Both the position numbers and the translations under genes were made by a program. Below are positions 1 through 9,628 of a stretch of DNA of 64,000 nt, one piece after another (the first letter of the stretch is position 1; the number at the start of each line of letters is the position of its first letter). The notes under the pieces were generated by a model. That model did no database searches. It saw only the letters and a list, made by a program, of their open reading frames with translations, and had not been told where the DNA came from. Source of the DNA: CAXXOK01 sp963663285 (lineage in GTDB: Bacteria > Bacillota > Clostridia > Christensenellales > Aristaeellaceae); the NCBI GenBank assembly GCA_963663285.2, contig CAXXNI010000002.1, forward strand, positions 992,001 through 1,056,000. Reading direction: 5' to 3'.

Positions 1-10
1 AAACATTGTT

Positions 11-460
11 TTATTTCAGCATTTCATCAATCCGGCGCAGTACCACATCTACTTCTTCCACTGTGCGCACGAGCATGAGAATCGTATTGTCTCCCGCAAG
101 CGTACCCAGTATCTCCGGCCAGCGCAGATTATCAATCATCTCTGCGGCAACATTTGCGCTGCCGGGCAGAGTACGGATCACGACCTGGTTATAGCTGTGC
201 GCAATGCTAAGCACAGACTCGCTGAAAATACGGTGAAACCGCTCGCTCAGCCCGCTTTCCGGTTTGTCGGCGGTAGCATATTTATAAGAGCCGCCTGCCG
301 TCAGCACTTTCAGCAGCCGCAGCTCCCGAATATCACGGGACACGGTAGCCTGGGTTACGGTAAAACCGTGTTTTCGCAGTTCATCCGCCAATTCTTCCTG
401 CGTGTCCACATCTTTTTCACGAATGATTTCCAAAATTGCGTTTTGTCTAGTGGATTTCAT
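11..460 (-). CDS. argR: Arginine repressor ArgR
   Basis: Arginine-responsive transcription factor that controls arginine biosynthesis and catabolism as a hexamer. The 149-residue length is normal. The N-terminal winged helix-turn-helix carries the recognition region VTQATVSRDIREL at about residues 36-48. The C-terminal oligomerisation and arginine-binding domain ends with GTLAGDNTILMLVRT, the family's Gly-Asp-(Asp/Asn)-Thr signature. The ATG is preceded by GGAGGACTGACC. It lies 15 bases after nadK and is the last gene visible in a long minus-strand run. In Clostridia recN usually follows, which would be just outside the window. Confidence 0.96.
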   Translation of the reverse strand: MKSTRQNAILEIIREKDVDTQEELADELRKHGFTVTQATVSRDIRELRLLKVLTAGGSYKYATADKPESGLSERFHRIFSESVLSIAHSYNQVVIRTLPGSANVAAEMIDNLRWPEILGTLAGDNTILMLVRTVEEVDVVLRRIDEMLK

Positions 461-475
461 GGTCAGTCCTCCTGC

Positions 476-1315
476 TTAGCAGCTCCATTCGGTCAGTTTT
501 GCACGAATACGGTGAAAAAAACTATGTGTACCGAAGCGGATCAATTTTGCTTCGGTTTGAGAACGGCTGATGGTTACCACTTCCTGCCCGGTTAACGTGC
601 CCACCATACGCCCGTCCACGTCCAATTGAGCCGTCTGTTCCGGCGCGCAATCCAGCGCAAGGGTAATTGTCTGCGTTGCGTTTGCCACCACCGGCCGGTG
701 TTGAAGTGAATGCGGGCAAATTGGCGAGAGTACGACGCATTCCACTTCCGGGCAGATAATCGGTCCGCCTGCGGATAACGAATACCCGGTGGAGCCTGTT
801 GGCGTGGAAATAATCAATCCGTCGGCCACGTACCGGCCAATCAGCTCTTCTCCCACCGAAGCCCGTACAGCTATCAAGCGGGCATATCCGCCGCGGCTTA
901 CAACTACGTCGTTCAGTGCCGTTTTAACACTGCCGTCCGGCAAGCGAACATCCAGCATCATCCGGCTCTCCAGCGTAAATTCATTTCGCCGTAGTTTATA
1001 GCACGCCTGTGCCAGCCCATCAATTTCACTTTCCACCAGAAAACCAATGCGGCCCAAGTTGATACCCAGCAGCGGAACATTATGCTCTATCGCCGTCTGT
1101 GTGGCTCTCAGCAATGTTCCATCGCCGCCTACCGACACAACCACTTCCATTGGAAAGTCGTGAGCGTTGCAAGTATCATCTTCCCCCGCCACTTTAGCCA
1201 GCCACGGCTCCATGCAAACAGTCATACCTTCTGCGCGCAGTGCCGATGCTACCTTGGCAACGACCGCTTTTTCATCGGTCAGCCGCTGGTGCATCATAAG
1301 GTATATGTTTTGCAT
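476..1315 (-). CDS. nadK: NAD kinase
   Basis: ATP-dependent phosphorylation of NAD to NADP in the cytoplasm. All family landmarks are present in order: GGDGTLLRATQ (diphosphate-binding GGDG, about residues 63-73), NDVVVSRGGYARLI, and the NAD-binding PTGSTGYSLSAGGPI loop. The length of 279 residues is normal. The ATG at 1315 has an AAAGGCGG ribosome site about nine bases upstream. It sits between tlyA and argR in a conserved clostridial order. A 150-base gap separates it from tlyA, so an internal promoter is possible, but I could not define one. Confidence 0.96.
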   Translation of the reverse strand: MQNIYLMMHQRLTDEKAVVAKVASALRAEGMTVCMEPWLAKVAGEDDTCNAHDFPMEVVVSVGGDGTLLRATQTAIEHNVPLLGINLGRIGFLVESEIDGLAQACYKLRRNEFTLESRMMLDVRLPDGSVKTALNDVVVSRGGYARLIAVRASVGEELIGRYVADGLIISTPTGSTGYSLSAGGPIICPEVECVVLSPICPHSLQHRPVVANATQTITLALDCAPEQTAQLDVDGRMVGTLTGQEVVTISRSQTEAKLIRFGTHSFFHRIRAKLTEWSC

Positions 1316-1467
1316 ATATGCGTGCCGCCTTTCCTGAGAAATTTCTATGGATTGCAGGGAATTCCCGACAAGCTCAGTTTATATTTTATCATATTTTGTA
1401 TATTCATACAATCATCGTTTCCGCATCAAGCATGTGTTCTTTTTCTGTTTCCACAGATATTTCATCA

Positions 1468-2280
1468 TTAATCAAGCGCCGTATGCGCCTGCGTAACCAC
1501 CGCTTTAATCTGCTCATCTGTAACGCTGTCTTTCCCGTCCACGGCAGGTAAAAGACGCGCGATATATTCTATATTGCCTTCAGGTCCTTTGATGGGCGAG
1601 TAGTCCAGCATCGTCAGTGAATATTGGATACCGTGAGCAAAATCCCGAATGTTGCGCACTACAGACTCGTGTACGGCAGGATCGCGCACTACGCCCTTTT
1701 TACCTACATTCTCCCGCCCCGCTTCAAACTGCGGCTTGATTAAAATGCAGAAAGACCCTTTTCCATCCATACGCTCCGCAGCAACAGGCAAAATCAGTTT
1801 GACGGAGATAAAAGACACATCCATTACAGTCAGTGTTGGAATCTCACCGTTCAGCTGTTCCTGCGTCAAATAACGGGCGTTGGTGCGCTCCATTACAGTT
1901 ACACGGGGATCGTTGCGGATTTTCCAATCCAGCTGTCCATAGCCAACATCCACTGCAAAAACATGCTTTGCGCCATTTTGCAGCAATACATCCGTAAAGC
2001 CGCCGGTAGCCGCGCCAATGTCCAGCGCTACAATATCTTTCACATCCATGTGAAAAGCCGACAACGCTTTTTCCAACTTCAACGCACCCCGGCCCACGTA
2101 AGGATGCGCCGGTGCTTTGACGATCAGCTCGTCTGTATCCGTCACCTTCTCACTGGGTTTCAGCACTTTTACCTGCCGGATGTAGACGTTTCCGCTCATA
2201 ATCAGCGCCTGCGCCTTTTCACGGCTATCCGCCAAACCGCGCTGCACCATTGCCACGTCTACCCGTACTTTATCGCTCAT
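1468..2280 (-). CDS. tlyA: TlyA family rRNA (cytidine-2'-O)-methyltransferase
   Basis: Predicted S-adenosylmethionine-dependent 2'-O-methyltransferase acting on rRNA. The N-terminal S4 RNA-binding domain (about residues 5-65) is followed by an FtsJ-like Rossmann fold with the SAM motif ALDIGAATGGFTDVLLQNGA and the VMDVSFISVK motif. The open frame runs upstream to 2337, but the start chosen is the ATG at 2280 (MSDKVRVD), because GGAGG lies eight bases before it and this is the usual family start. The first codons overlap the last 11 bases of dxs, implying translational coupling. Confidence 0.93.
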   Translation of the reverse strand: MSDKVRVDVAMVQRGLADSREKAQALIMSGNVYIRQVKVLKPSEKVTDTDELIVKAPAHPYVGRGALKLEKALSAFHMDVKDIVALDIGAATGGFTDVLLQNGAKHVFAVDVGYGQLDWKIRNDPRVTVMERTNARYLTQEQLNGEIPTLTVMDVSFISVKLILPVAAERMDGKGSFCILIKPQFEAGRENVGKKGVVRDPAVHESVVRNIRDFAHGIQYSLTMLDYSPIKGPEGNIEYIARLLPAVDGKDSVTDEQIKAVVTQAHTALD

Positions 2281-4150
2281 CCGCTTGGCCTCCGTTATCA
2301 AGCACTTCACGGATACGCGTATACAACCCCTGATCATCCATACGGGTTTCTTTTAACAGGCTTTGGTGATCGCCCTGCGAGATAAAGCGGTCTTCAACCG
2401 CAATAGGGTACAAAGGCAAAGGATTACCGTGCAGTGTGTTGTACTCCATTACAGCGCTGCCAAAACCGCCTTGCAGCACATGCTCCTCCATTGTAAAAAC
2501 CGGCTTCTTTCTATTTTGCAGTCTGGAAAGGCATAAACCGTCCAGCGGTTTGATCGTGGACGCATTCACTACTTCCAGATCAATACCTTCATCCTTCAAA
2601 CGCTGTGCGACAGTGATTGCAGCGCCAACCATACTGCCGACCGCAAGCACTGTTGCATCCGAACCATTCAGCAGCGTCCTCCAGCGCCCGATCATAAAGG
2701 GGCGCGTTGGATACGAAGCATTCGGAGTCACTGCGGTTTTGGGATAGCGGATCACACAAGGGCCGCTCTGTTCCAGCGTAGCGCGTATCATATCCGCCAG
2801 TTCGTCCGAATCAGCCGGCGCAAGCATTGTAATATTGGGGATATGCCGCAAATACGCAATATCAAATAATCCCTGATGCGATTGCCCGTCTTCGTTGCCC
2901 AGACCTGCCCGGTCTAGCAGGAAGGTAACAGGAAGCTGCTGCATGCATACATCATGCACTACCTGATCGTACCCCCGCTGTAAAAAGGTAGAGTACACAA
3001 AAAAGAAGGGACGCATGCCGCCTTTCGCTAATCCGGCGCACATGGTAACGGCATGCTCTTCCGCAATGCCAACGTCAAAAAAGCGTTCCGGGTAATGCTC
3101 TTTAAACTTTACCGACGCTGTCCCAAGCGGCATCGCAGCGGTAACCGCGACGATTCGTTCATCCCGCTTGGCAAGGCTGATCAGCGTATCCGCAGCCGTT
3201 TCCCCGTACAGGCGGTGGCTGCGTTTTTGTGCCGCACCGCTTTCGATGAAAAACGGCGGCGTTCCGTGGAAACGTTCGGGGCTTTTTTCCGCTTTCCGGT
3301 ATCCGTTACCTTTCTTCGTACAGCAGTGGATAACAACCGGTTCATCCAGCGCTTTTGCTCTTTTGAAAATCTTCTCCATAGCGCGAATATCGTGGCCATC
3401 TATCGGGCCAAGGTACTTAAACCCTAAAGCGCTGAAAAAACTCTCGTCAACGAAGATCGCTTTCAGCGATTTTTTAACAGCGTGAATAAAGCGCTCCAGC
3501 GGCGTACCGATTAACGGAATCCGGCGAATCCTGTTTTTCACTTTTTTCTTGGTTGTATTCCAGCCCCAGCTGGAACGCAATTGTGAGAAATACTCATTGA
3601 GAGCGCCAACATTTTTCGCAATCGACATCTGGTTATCGTTAAGCACAATAATCAGCTTGGTTTTACGGTTGCCGCAATCATTCAACGCTTCGTAACACAT
3701 GCCGCCGGTCATAGCGCCATCGCCGACAACCGCGATTACGTGGTCGTTGTCCCCCGCCAAATCGCGCGCTCTGGCCAAGCCAACCGCCGCAGAAATCGCG
3801 GTGCTCGCATGCCCGGTTTCAAAGCAATCGTGGTCGCTCTCGGCGCATTTGGGGAAACCGGAAAGACCTCCATATTTACGCAGGGTATCAAAGCGGCAGG
3901 CGCGCCCGGTTAGTAGTTTATGCGTATAAGCCTGATGCCCGACATCAAACACAAACTTATCCTGCGGCGTGTGAAAAACGCGGTGCAGCGCAAGCGTGAT
4001 CTCCACCGCACCCAAATTGGAGGATAAATGCCCCCCGTTACAGGAAACAGTTTGTATAATGGTATCGCGTATTTCCTCGGCCAGTTGTTCACACTCGCCC
4101 AGGGATAAATGCCGTATATCGTCCGGCTGATTGATTTCCGAAAGTTTCAA
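2270..4150 (-). CDS. dxs: 1-deoxy-D-xylulose-5-phosphate synthase
   Basis: Thiamine-diphosphate enzyme that condenses pyruvate and glyceraldehyde-3-phosphate, the first step of the MEP isoprenoid pathway. The 626-residue length is typical. Visible landmarks include the active-site DVGHQAYTHKLLTGR segment, the thiamine-diphosphate motif VVGDGAMTGGMCYEALN, and DRAGLGNEDGQSHQG followed by the transketolase C-terminal domain. The start codon is TTG at 4150, with AAGGAG seven bases upstream; that ribosome site overlaps the stop of the D-Ala-D-Ala ligase gene. The isoprenoid product also serves the undecaprenyl carrier used by the wall genes upstream. Confidence 0.96.
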   Translation of the reverse strand: MKLSEINQPDDIRHLSLGECEQLAEEIRDTIIQTVSCNGGHLSSNLGAVEITLALHRVFHTPQDKFVFDVGHQAYTHKLLTGRACRFDTLRKYGGLSGFPKCAESDHDCFETGHASTAISAAVGLARARDLAGDNDHVIAVVGDGAMTGGMCYEALNDCGNRKTKLIIVLNDNQMSIAKNVGALNEYFSQLRSSWGWNTTKKKVKNRIRRIPLIGTPLERFIHAVKKSLKAIFVDESFFSALGFKYLGPIDGHDIRAMEKIFKRAKALDEPVVIHCCTKKGNGYRKAEKSPERFHGTPPFFIESGAAQKRSHRLYGETAADTLISLAKRDERIVAVTAAMPLGTASVKFKEHYPERFFDVGIAEEHAVTMCAGLAKGGMRPFFFVYSTFLQRGYDQVVHDVCMQQLPVTFLLDRAGLGNEDGQSHQGLFDIAYLRHIPNITMLAPADSDELADMIRATLEQSGPCVIRYPKTAVTPNASYPTRPFMIGRWRTLLNGSDATVLAVGSMVGAAITVAQRLKDEGIDLEVVNASTIKPLDGLCLSRLQNRKKPVFTMEEHVLQGGFGSAVMEYNTLHGNPLPLYPIAVEDRFISQGDHQSLLKETRMDDQGLYTRIREVLDNGGQADER

Positions 4151-4161
4151 AGCGATGCTCC

Positions 4162-5373
4162 TTAGGCGTTCTTTGCGCCGAATTTCGCGCCGGCCTTGCC
4201 GCCCAGCGTGAGGTTGGTCAGTATATCGGAGGTGAAGGCGTAATTGCTGTTGTTCTTTTCCTCGTAAGCGTGCATAGCGTATGCAACCATTTCATCAATC
4301 AACTGAGAATAGGCAACGCCGCACGGCTCCCACAGGTAGAAAGCAAGCGAGCCCGGAATCGTATTGATCTCGGTAATATACAATTCATTTTCTTTGGTGT
4401 CAAACATGTAATCGATCCGTACAACGCCCTTGCAATCCATGTTTTTAAAAATATCCACAGACAATGCTTTTATACGGTCGCGCAGTTCCGGCTCGATCGG
4501 CGCAGGCAGCACCCGTTTCAGCGAAGCCATTCCTTTGGCGGAAGCATCCCCCTGTATGTATTTATCCATAAAGCTGAGCAAGTCGCCTCCGGTTACCGGC
4601 ATTTCGATTTCAGAGGCGCGCACCTGGCTGCCATAACCCAGTACGGAACAGTTGAGTTCCAGCGGATTATCGAGCCCTTTTTCCACCATGACCTTGCGGT
4701 CAAACTCAAACGCCAAATCCAGCGCTTTTGTCAGCTCGCGCCGATCTTTTGCTTTGCTTACGCCAATGGAGGAACCCAGCATCGCGGGTTTCACAAATAC
4801 GGGGTATGCAACGGCTGCCTCAATGCGGTCCAGCACCTCATGCGGCACTTTCTCATAATTTTCGCGCAGGCAGCTGATGCCCGGTAGCACCGGAAACCCG
4901 CCGCCTTGAAAATACTGTTTCATGTACACTTTATCCATGCCGACGGCGGATGCCGCCACACCGGAGCTGGTGTAGGGAATATTGCACATTTCCAGCATGC
5001 CCTGCAGGGTTCCGTCCTCGCCGTGCATGCCGTGCAGTACAGGGATAATACAGTCCAGTTTGGCAATGATCCTGATCTGCTCATGCCCGAAAAGACCTTT
5101 GGCGGGATCAATGGTCGTCAATACGCCGGAACCGGCAGTAACGTCCAACTGCACTTTATAAATGCCTTTTTTGTTTTCGTCAAACCCGGCATACGTATGT
5201 ATATCCTTCAGCGGTTCACCGGTATACCACGCGCCCTGCATGCTGATATACACAGGAATTACATCATATTTTTGCTTATCAACCGCGTTCATCAGCTGTA
5301 CGGCGCTTACGATAGACACCTCATGCTCGGAGCTGCGGCTGCCGAAGATGACCCCTAATTGCTTCTTACCCAT
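4162..5373 (-). CDS. ddl: D-alanine--D-alanine ligase
   Basis: ATP-grasp enzyme making the D-Ala-D-Ala dipeptide for peptidoglycan. At 403 residues it is of the longer ligase type. The N-terminal SSEHEVSIVSA motif, the YTSSGVAASAVGMDK motif, the ATP-grasp core and the closing ITEINTIPGSLAFYLWEP metal-binding segment are all visible. In the omega loop the Lys-Tyr pair (FMDKYIQG, near residue 270) is kept. That favours D-Ala-D-Ala over D-Ala-D-lactate synthesis, where this Tyr is usually Phe. It starts at an ATG after GGGAGGAATAAC and follows the MurF-like gene, so consecutive wall-precursor steps are encoded together. Confidence 0.94.
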   Translation of the reverse strand: MGKKQLGVIFGSRSSEHEVSIVSAVQLMNAVDKQKYDVIPVYISMQGAWYTGEPLKDIHTYAGFDENKKGIYKVQLDVTAGSGVLTTIDPAKGLFGHEQIRIIAKLDCIIPVLHGMHGEDGTLQGMLEMCNIPYTSSGVAASAVGMDKVYMKQYFQGGGFPVLPGISCLRENYEKVPHEVLDRIEAAVAYPVFVKPAMLGSSIGVSKAKDRRELTKALDLAFEFDRKVMVEKGLDNPLELNCSVLGYGSQVRASEIEMPVTGGDLLSFMDKYIQGDASAKGMASLKRVLPAPIEPELRDRIKALSVDIFKNMDCKGVVRIDYMFDTKENELYITEINTIPGSLAFYLWEPCGVAYSQLIDEMVAYAMHAYEEKNNSNYAFTSDILTNLTLGGKAGAKFGAKNA

Positions 5374-5435
5374 GTTATTCCTCCCGTATTGTCAATACCG
5401 GTTTTGCATGTTAGGCATCCGGTAGAAATGGTAAA

Positions 5436-7046
5436 TCAGGCTTCCTGATAATGATCGGGAAGATCATTTTCGTATAGTACGGTATCTTCCGGTCTCGCAA
5501 TTGTGGTAAGCAGTGCGGTTGAATCGTTCAGGCTATCCACCTGATGTATGTTTTCTTTCGCAAAGCCTGCTTCCAGCAACCCTTCAATAATTGGTTTTAC
5601 GCGCTTCTTTCCTACAACAACGGCAATATCCGCAGCATCGGCAATCGCGCGACCAAACTCTTTGTTGTACTCCGCTTCATGTTCGCCAAGTTCTACCATC
5701 CCCGGGGTAATGATGATTCTTCTGCCGGGGAATTGTTTTAGCACACGCAGTGCGGCTTTCGCCCCAACAGGATTGGAATTGAACGCGTCGTTAATCACGG
5801 TAAACCGGCCCGGAGCAGTAATTAGTTCCAAGCGGCTGGCAACTGGCTGCAATTTTCCAACGCCGTTGGCAATCTGTTTCAGCGTTAGCCCCAAATCCGC
5901 CGCCACAGCGGAAGCAATCAAGATATTCAAAATGCTGTGCTCGCCAAGCAGGCGGGTCTGGCAGCGAATGGTACCCTTGCCACGGATGCATAAATCAAAT
6001 GCGCTGCCCTCCGGTGAAACGGTGATGTTCTCGCTCCACACATCCGCTTCCCCTGCATTCAGGCTGATGAGTGTTTTTGGTTTTTCTGTTTTGTCATACA
6101 ACTGCTTACAGATAGCGTGGTCATCGCAAAAATAGCTGTGCGAGTCCTGCGGAAGCGCATCGATCAATTCATACTTCGTTTTGGCTACGCGATCAATCGT
6201 TTTAAACGTCTCTAAATGCTGCGGCCCCACCGAGGTGAGCACACCAATCGTCGGTCTAACCAACCTGCATAATTCCTTTATGTCACCCACATGACGCGCA
6301 CCCATCTCCGCAACAAAAACCTGATGCGACGGCGTCAGCCGCTCCCGGATCGCACGGGAAACGCCCATAGGCGTATTAAAACTCGCAGGCGTAATTAACG
6401 TAGGATATTTTTCTGTCAGGATCGCTCCGATAATATGCTTTACTGATGTTTTACCGTAGCTGCCGGTAACGCCGATGCGAATAAGCCGCGGATTCTTAAG
6501 AAGCTTATGCCGTGCGTCACGGAAGTATAATTCGCTGATCAATTTTTCAACCGGCCAAGCCAATAACCCCGACAAAGCCACAACAAATGGCAGAAGCAGC
6601 GGCCAGAAGGCTGGTAAAATGGCAACCGGGCTTTGTGCAATCAAAAGCGACAGCGCGCTCATTACCAGCACCGATACGGTATACAGCCGTTTTACGCGTC
6701 CGGTAAATACAAATTTCTTTTTAGCTTTCTTTTCACTAAACACACTGCCGATCACATAGCCTGCCAGACCGGCAAGTACCAGTAGAAGGACGATCAGTAT
6801 ACTTCCGGCCCATACGGAGGTTACAGTCCAGACAATCAGATCATACCCGTAATATAAAAGTACGCATACCGCAGTAGTATATAACCCCGGCAGCCATGCA
6901 TGTATACGGTTTCGTTTCAGCGTACGGAAAAAACCCGGAAACTGATAGCTTTCCAGTTGGAAATAATGGTAGATTCCCTTGGCGGCAAGCAGTGAGGCGC
7001 ACACCGGAAAAAACGGCAGCAGCCATTGGAGTCCATCAACTGTCAT
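5436..7046 (-). CDS. Membrane-anchored MurF-like Mur ligase
   Basis: Mur ligase family enzyme, probably adding D-Ala-D-Ala (or a related amino acid) to a UDP-MurNAc-peptide. Residues 1 to about 185 form roughly five membrane segments where MurF normally has its soluble UDP-binding domain. The ligase core follows: P-loop GVTGSYGKTS at 192-201, EMGARHVGDI, the SVGPQHLETF region, and a C-terminal domain with DAFNSNPVGAKAAL and TPGMVELG. The start ATG shares one base with the stop of the hydrolase gene upstream and is preceded by GGAGGATAAAACCTG. The neighbouring ddl supports a D-Ala-D-Ala substrate. It could instead act on another wall or polymer substrate, so the murF symbol is withheld. Confidence 0.82.
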   Translation of the reverse strand: MTVDGLQWLLPFFPVCASLLAAKGIYHYFQLESYQFPGFFRTLKRNRIHAWLPGLYTTAVCVLLYYGYDLIVWTVTSVWAGSILIVLLLVLAGLAGYVIGSVFSEKKAKKKFVFTGRVKRLYTVSVLVMSALSLLIAQSPVAILPAFWPLLLPFVVALSGLLAWPVEKLISELYFRDARHKLLKNPRLIRIGVTGSYGKTSVKHIIGAILTEKYPTLITPASFNTPMGVSRAIRERLTPSHQVFVAEMGARHVGDIKELCRLVRPTIGVLTSVGPQHLETFKTIDRVAKTKYELIDALPQDSHSYFCDDHAICKQLYDKTEKPKTLISLNAGEADVWSENITVSPEGSAFDLCIRGKGTIRCQTRLLGEHSILNILIASAVAADLGLTLKQIANGVGKLQPVASRLELITAPGRFTVINDAFNSNPVGAKAALRVLKQFPGRRIIITPGMVELGEHEAEYNKEFGRAIADAADIAVVVGKKRVKPIIEGLLEAGFAKENIHQVDSLNDSTALLTTIARPEDTVLYENDLPDHYQEA

Positions 7047-7840
7047 CAGGTTTTATCCTCCACGATAAATTGTTTCACGATCACTAAAAACCGTCTGATC
7101 TGCTCCAGAAAAGCGTAGTGTGATCCGCCTTCAAAAACAACCAGGCCGGCGTCCGGTATTTCCCGTTCCATTGTTTTCCCCATCCACAGCGGCGTTTCTG
7201 AATCGTTGTCGCCCCAGATGAGCAGGGTGGATGCCTGTACTTTGGAAAGCAGCGGTTGCAAATCCTCCGAGATCACTTTAACGAAGGTCTTTCGCATTCC
7301 TTCGCTCAGCTTCACATAATCCGCCGAGCCGTATCGGTTGCGCAGTTTCGTTTGCAGCTTTTCCACCATTGGTTTTAACGGGGGTATGGCTTTCATTTGT
7401 TTCAGAAAAGCGCTATACCGTTTGTACTGCGCCGTACGCTTTCTGGATTTTTCCGTTTCCGGCTTTTTAATGCCCGCGCCACCGGTGATGACCAGCTTAT
7501 CCACCAATTCCGGCCGGGTTGCTGCCAGTTTCAAAGCAACACGTCCGCCAAAAGAATGGCTGATAATCTGCACCGGAGCAAGCTGCAACTGCTCCAGCAA
7601 GGCCGCCACTTGTTCCGTATACTCCCCAACGCCCCATGGTGGCGAAGGCTCGCCGCTTTGCCCGTGGCCGGGGAAATCCAGTGTGATTACCGTTGCAGAA
7701 TTGGCAAGCTCATTTTCAATAAAGGCGAAAATGCTATGGTCACAGCCCCAACCATGCAGCAACAGCACGCATGGCACATCCGGCGACGGGTTGCGCCTGA
7801 CCTCGTAATACAGTCGGCATCCGTTAATGTCCGCTAGCAA
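7046..7840 (-). CDS. Alpha/beta-fold hydrolase in the wall-precursor operon
   Basis: Predicted serine hydrolase of unknown substrate. The oxyanion region LLHGWGCDHSIF, the nucleophile elbow ISHSFGGRVALKLA (Ser of SHSFGG), a late acidic residue in LLIWGDNDSETP and the catalytic His in EGGSHYAFLEQ make a complete triad. No signal peptide is seen, so it should act in the cytoplasm. The open frame extends to a TTG at 7870. I prefer the TTG at 7840 (LLADING), because AAAGGTGG lies at the proper distance before it. It is the first gene of the run, and its stop overlaps the MurF-like start, suggesting a linked wall-related job. Confidence 0.82.
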   Translation of the reverse strand: MLADINGCRLYYEVRRNPSPDVPCVLLLHGWGCDHSIFAFIENELANSATVITLDFPGHGQSGEPSPPWGVGEYTEQVAALLEQLQLAPVQIISHSFGGRVALKLAATRPELVDKLVITGGAGIKKPETEKSRKRTAQYKRYSAFLKQMKAIPPLKPMVEKLQTKLRNRYGSADYVKLSEGMRKTFVKVISEDLQPLLSKVQASTLLIWGDNDSETPLWMGKTMEREIPDAGLVVFEGGSHYAFLEQIRRFLVIVKQFIVEDKT

Positions 7841-8000
7841 ATCGGCACCACCTTTCCAGGTACAGCCCAAAGTATTTTACCCCATTACGAAAAAAAAGAA
7901 AAGGCCGTTTGTGAAAACGCTTTAATTTAGCCGTTTAGAGCTACTGTTTATAAAGAGTTTCACACCCGTCCAATTATATATTTTCCCTTCCACCTCTGTT

Positions 8001-8489
8001 TCACGGTTTTATCGGCATCCAAATATAGCGGCGTTTCACGCTGGATATATCGACTTTCTCGCGCACCTCCACAGGCACCGCTACGGTTGATTCCAGGCAG
8101 CAATGCAAGCGTTCGCAGGTGCGAATGCTTGGCATGTTTGTCGGGTCTGTGGTGATAACAACCGAACGCATGCTAAATGCAGCTAGAATCGGCACGAGCA
8201 AGCGGCAGGCATCAGCCGCATATCCATGCCCACGAAACAGTGGCCGCACATGGTAACCGATGTGGCCAAGGTAAAACTGTTCGGGGCTGTCCCCCACCCG
8301 CAAACTGATATGCCCCGCTACGCCTCCGCTGGCTTTATGGCGTAAATTAAACTTAAAAGTACATTCGCAACCGATTTGTCTGTTTCTTCCTTCATATTCG
8401 CAGGGAACAAGCGCAATTTCATCTCCTGTAAACATGGCTTCGTTTGCTCTGCCCATACGGATGAAGGTCCGAATCATTTCACTTCTCAT
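8001..8489 (-). CDS. GNAT family N-acetyltransferase
   Basis: Acetyl-CoA-dependent acyltransferase of the RimJ/RimL-like GNAT branch; the acceptor is unknown. The 162-residue protein shows a beta-strand region GHISLRVGD followed by the acetyl-CoA loop VRPLFRGHGYAADACRLL (R-x-x-G-x-G/A) and NMPSIRTCERLHC, the usual asparagine-containing helix. The ATG overlaps the stop of the PfkB kinase gene by four bases (ATGA), so the two are translationally coupled. Whether the substrate relates to sugar metabolism cannot be told from sequence. Confidence 0.85.
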   Translation of the reverse strand: MRSEMIRTFIRMGRANEAMFTGDEIALVPCEYEGRNRQIGCECTFKFNLRHKASGGVAGHISLRVGDSPEQFYLGHIGYHVRPLFRGHGYAADACRLLVPILAAFSMRSVVITTDPTNMPSIRTCERLHCCLESTVAVPVEVREKVDISSVKRRYIWMPIKP

Positions 8490-9409
8490 AACTCCTGCAG
8501 GGTGACTTTCGGCAAAATTGCCTCAAAGTCACTTACCTTCATCAATTGTGTTCCGTGTGTCATTACACTGGCGCTTCCGGCGGCTACGCCGTACCGCAGC
8601 GAATCTTCCAATGCTTCGCCTTTTTCAAGCCCCATCAACACACCGCCAACCATTGCATCGCCCGCACCTACGGTTGAGCGCGCCTCTACTTGAATGGCCG
8701 GTGCAAAAAGCGTATGTTTACCATCGGTGAAAATAGCGCCGTATTTGCCCATGGATACGATAACATTCCGCGCGCCTTTATCGATCAGCGACAGTGCAGC
8801 ATCGCGGATAGAGCGCAGCGTTTTCAGCTCCTGCTTCATCATCCCTTCCAGTTCAGGCAAGTTTGGTTTAATTAAAAACGGTTTTTCCACAAGGCCGGAC
8901 AGCAATGCCTCTCCAGCTGTATCCAATACGCAGTCTTTCCCCCGTAATGCTGCCATACAGCGACGGTAGGTATCATCTGCGCATCCCGTGGGCAAACGTC
9001 CGCTGAGAACCAAAAAGCGGCTTTCTTTACTCTTTTCTTTCAGCAACTGCATAAACTGTTCCAGTTGCGGTACATCCATATGCAAGCCCGGTTCGTTAAA
9101 CTCCGTTACACTATTGGTATGCAAATCGTGTATTTTCAAATTGGTTCGCGTTTTTCCGGGCAGCAGCTGATAGAAAAAGTCCAGTCCTTCGGCGTTCACC
9201 ATATCCATGAACTCTTTTTCATCTGTTTTTCCGAGGCAGCCTACGCAAGAGACTTCCATTTGAAGGCGTTTTAAAACTATGGCTACATTCAAGCCTTTTC
9301 CGCCGATATCATAACGCACTTCCTGCAAACGGTTTACACTGCCAAACTCCAGCTTCGTTACCGAAGCTGTTTTATCAAACGAAGGATTCATACAAACCGT
9401 CGTAATCAT
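8486..9409 (-). CDS. 1-phosphofructokinase-type PfkB kinase
   Basis: Ribokinase-family sugar-phosphate kinase of the FruK/LacC group: phosphorylates fructose-1-phosphate or tagatose-6-phosphate. N-terminal motif YDIGGKGLNVAIVLKRL and C-terminal PfkB signature STVGAGDAMVGGVLMGL, including the catalytic Asp of GAGD, are intact. Length is 307 residues. The start ATG follows AAGGAGCGGGGAT. No PTS permease or DeoR regulator gene lies beside it, so the fruK and lacC assignments cannot be separated. It is the first gene of a two-gene unit with the GNAT gene. Confidence 0.88.
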   Translation of the reverse strand: MITTVCMNPSFDKTASVTKLEFGSVNRLQEVRYDIGGKGLNVAIVLKRLQMEVSCVGCLGKTDEKEFMDMVNAEGLDFFYQLLPGKTRTNLKIHDLHTNSVTEFNEPGLHMDVPQLEQFMQLLKEKSKESRFLVLSGRLPTGCADDTYRRCMAALRGKDCVLDTAGEALLSGLVEKPFLIKPNLPELEGMMKQELKTLRSIRDAALSLIDKGARNVIVSMGKYGAIFTDGKHTLFAPAIQVEARSTVGAGDAMVGGVLMGLEKGEALEDSLRYGVAAGSASVMTHGTQLMKVSDFEAILPKVTLQEL

Positions 9410-9628
9410 ATCCCCGCTCCTTGATCATGTAATAGGCTCTGTTTGCTAACAGCTTACGTTCGATTAACCTTCCTGTCAAGGCATCACGCTTATTGATATT
9501 CTTTTCACATTGTTTGTCACCGTTTCGTATTACGGTCATGTTTTTTCTTAAAAACTTGACCAATGTAATCAAGACTGCTCTTACATCCGTTATCAAGTAT
9601 TATAGCAATAAATATGTACTATTTATCA

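Noticed and set aside
9375..9596. 73-codon minus-strand frame upstream of the PfkB kinase
   Set aside because: It overlaps the real kinase start in another frame, and the AAGGAG lies in front of the kinase ATG, not this frame.
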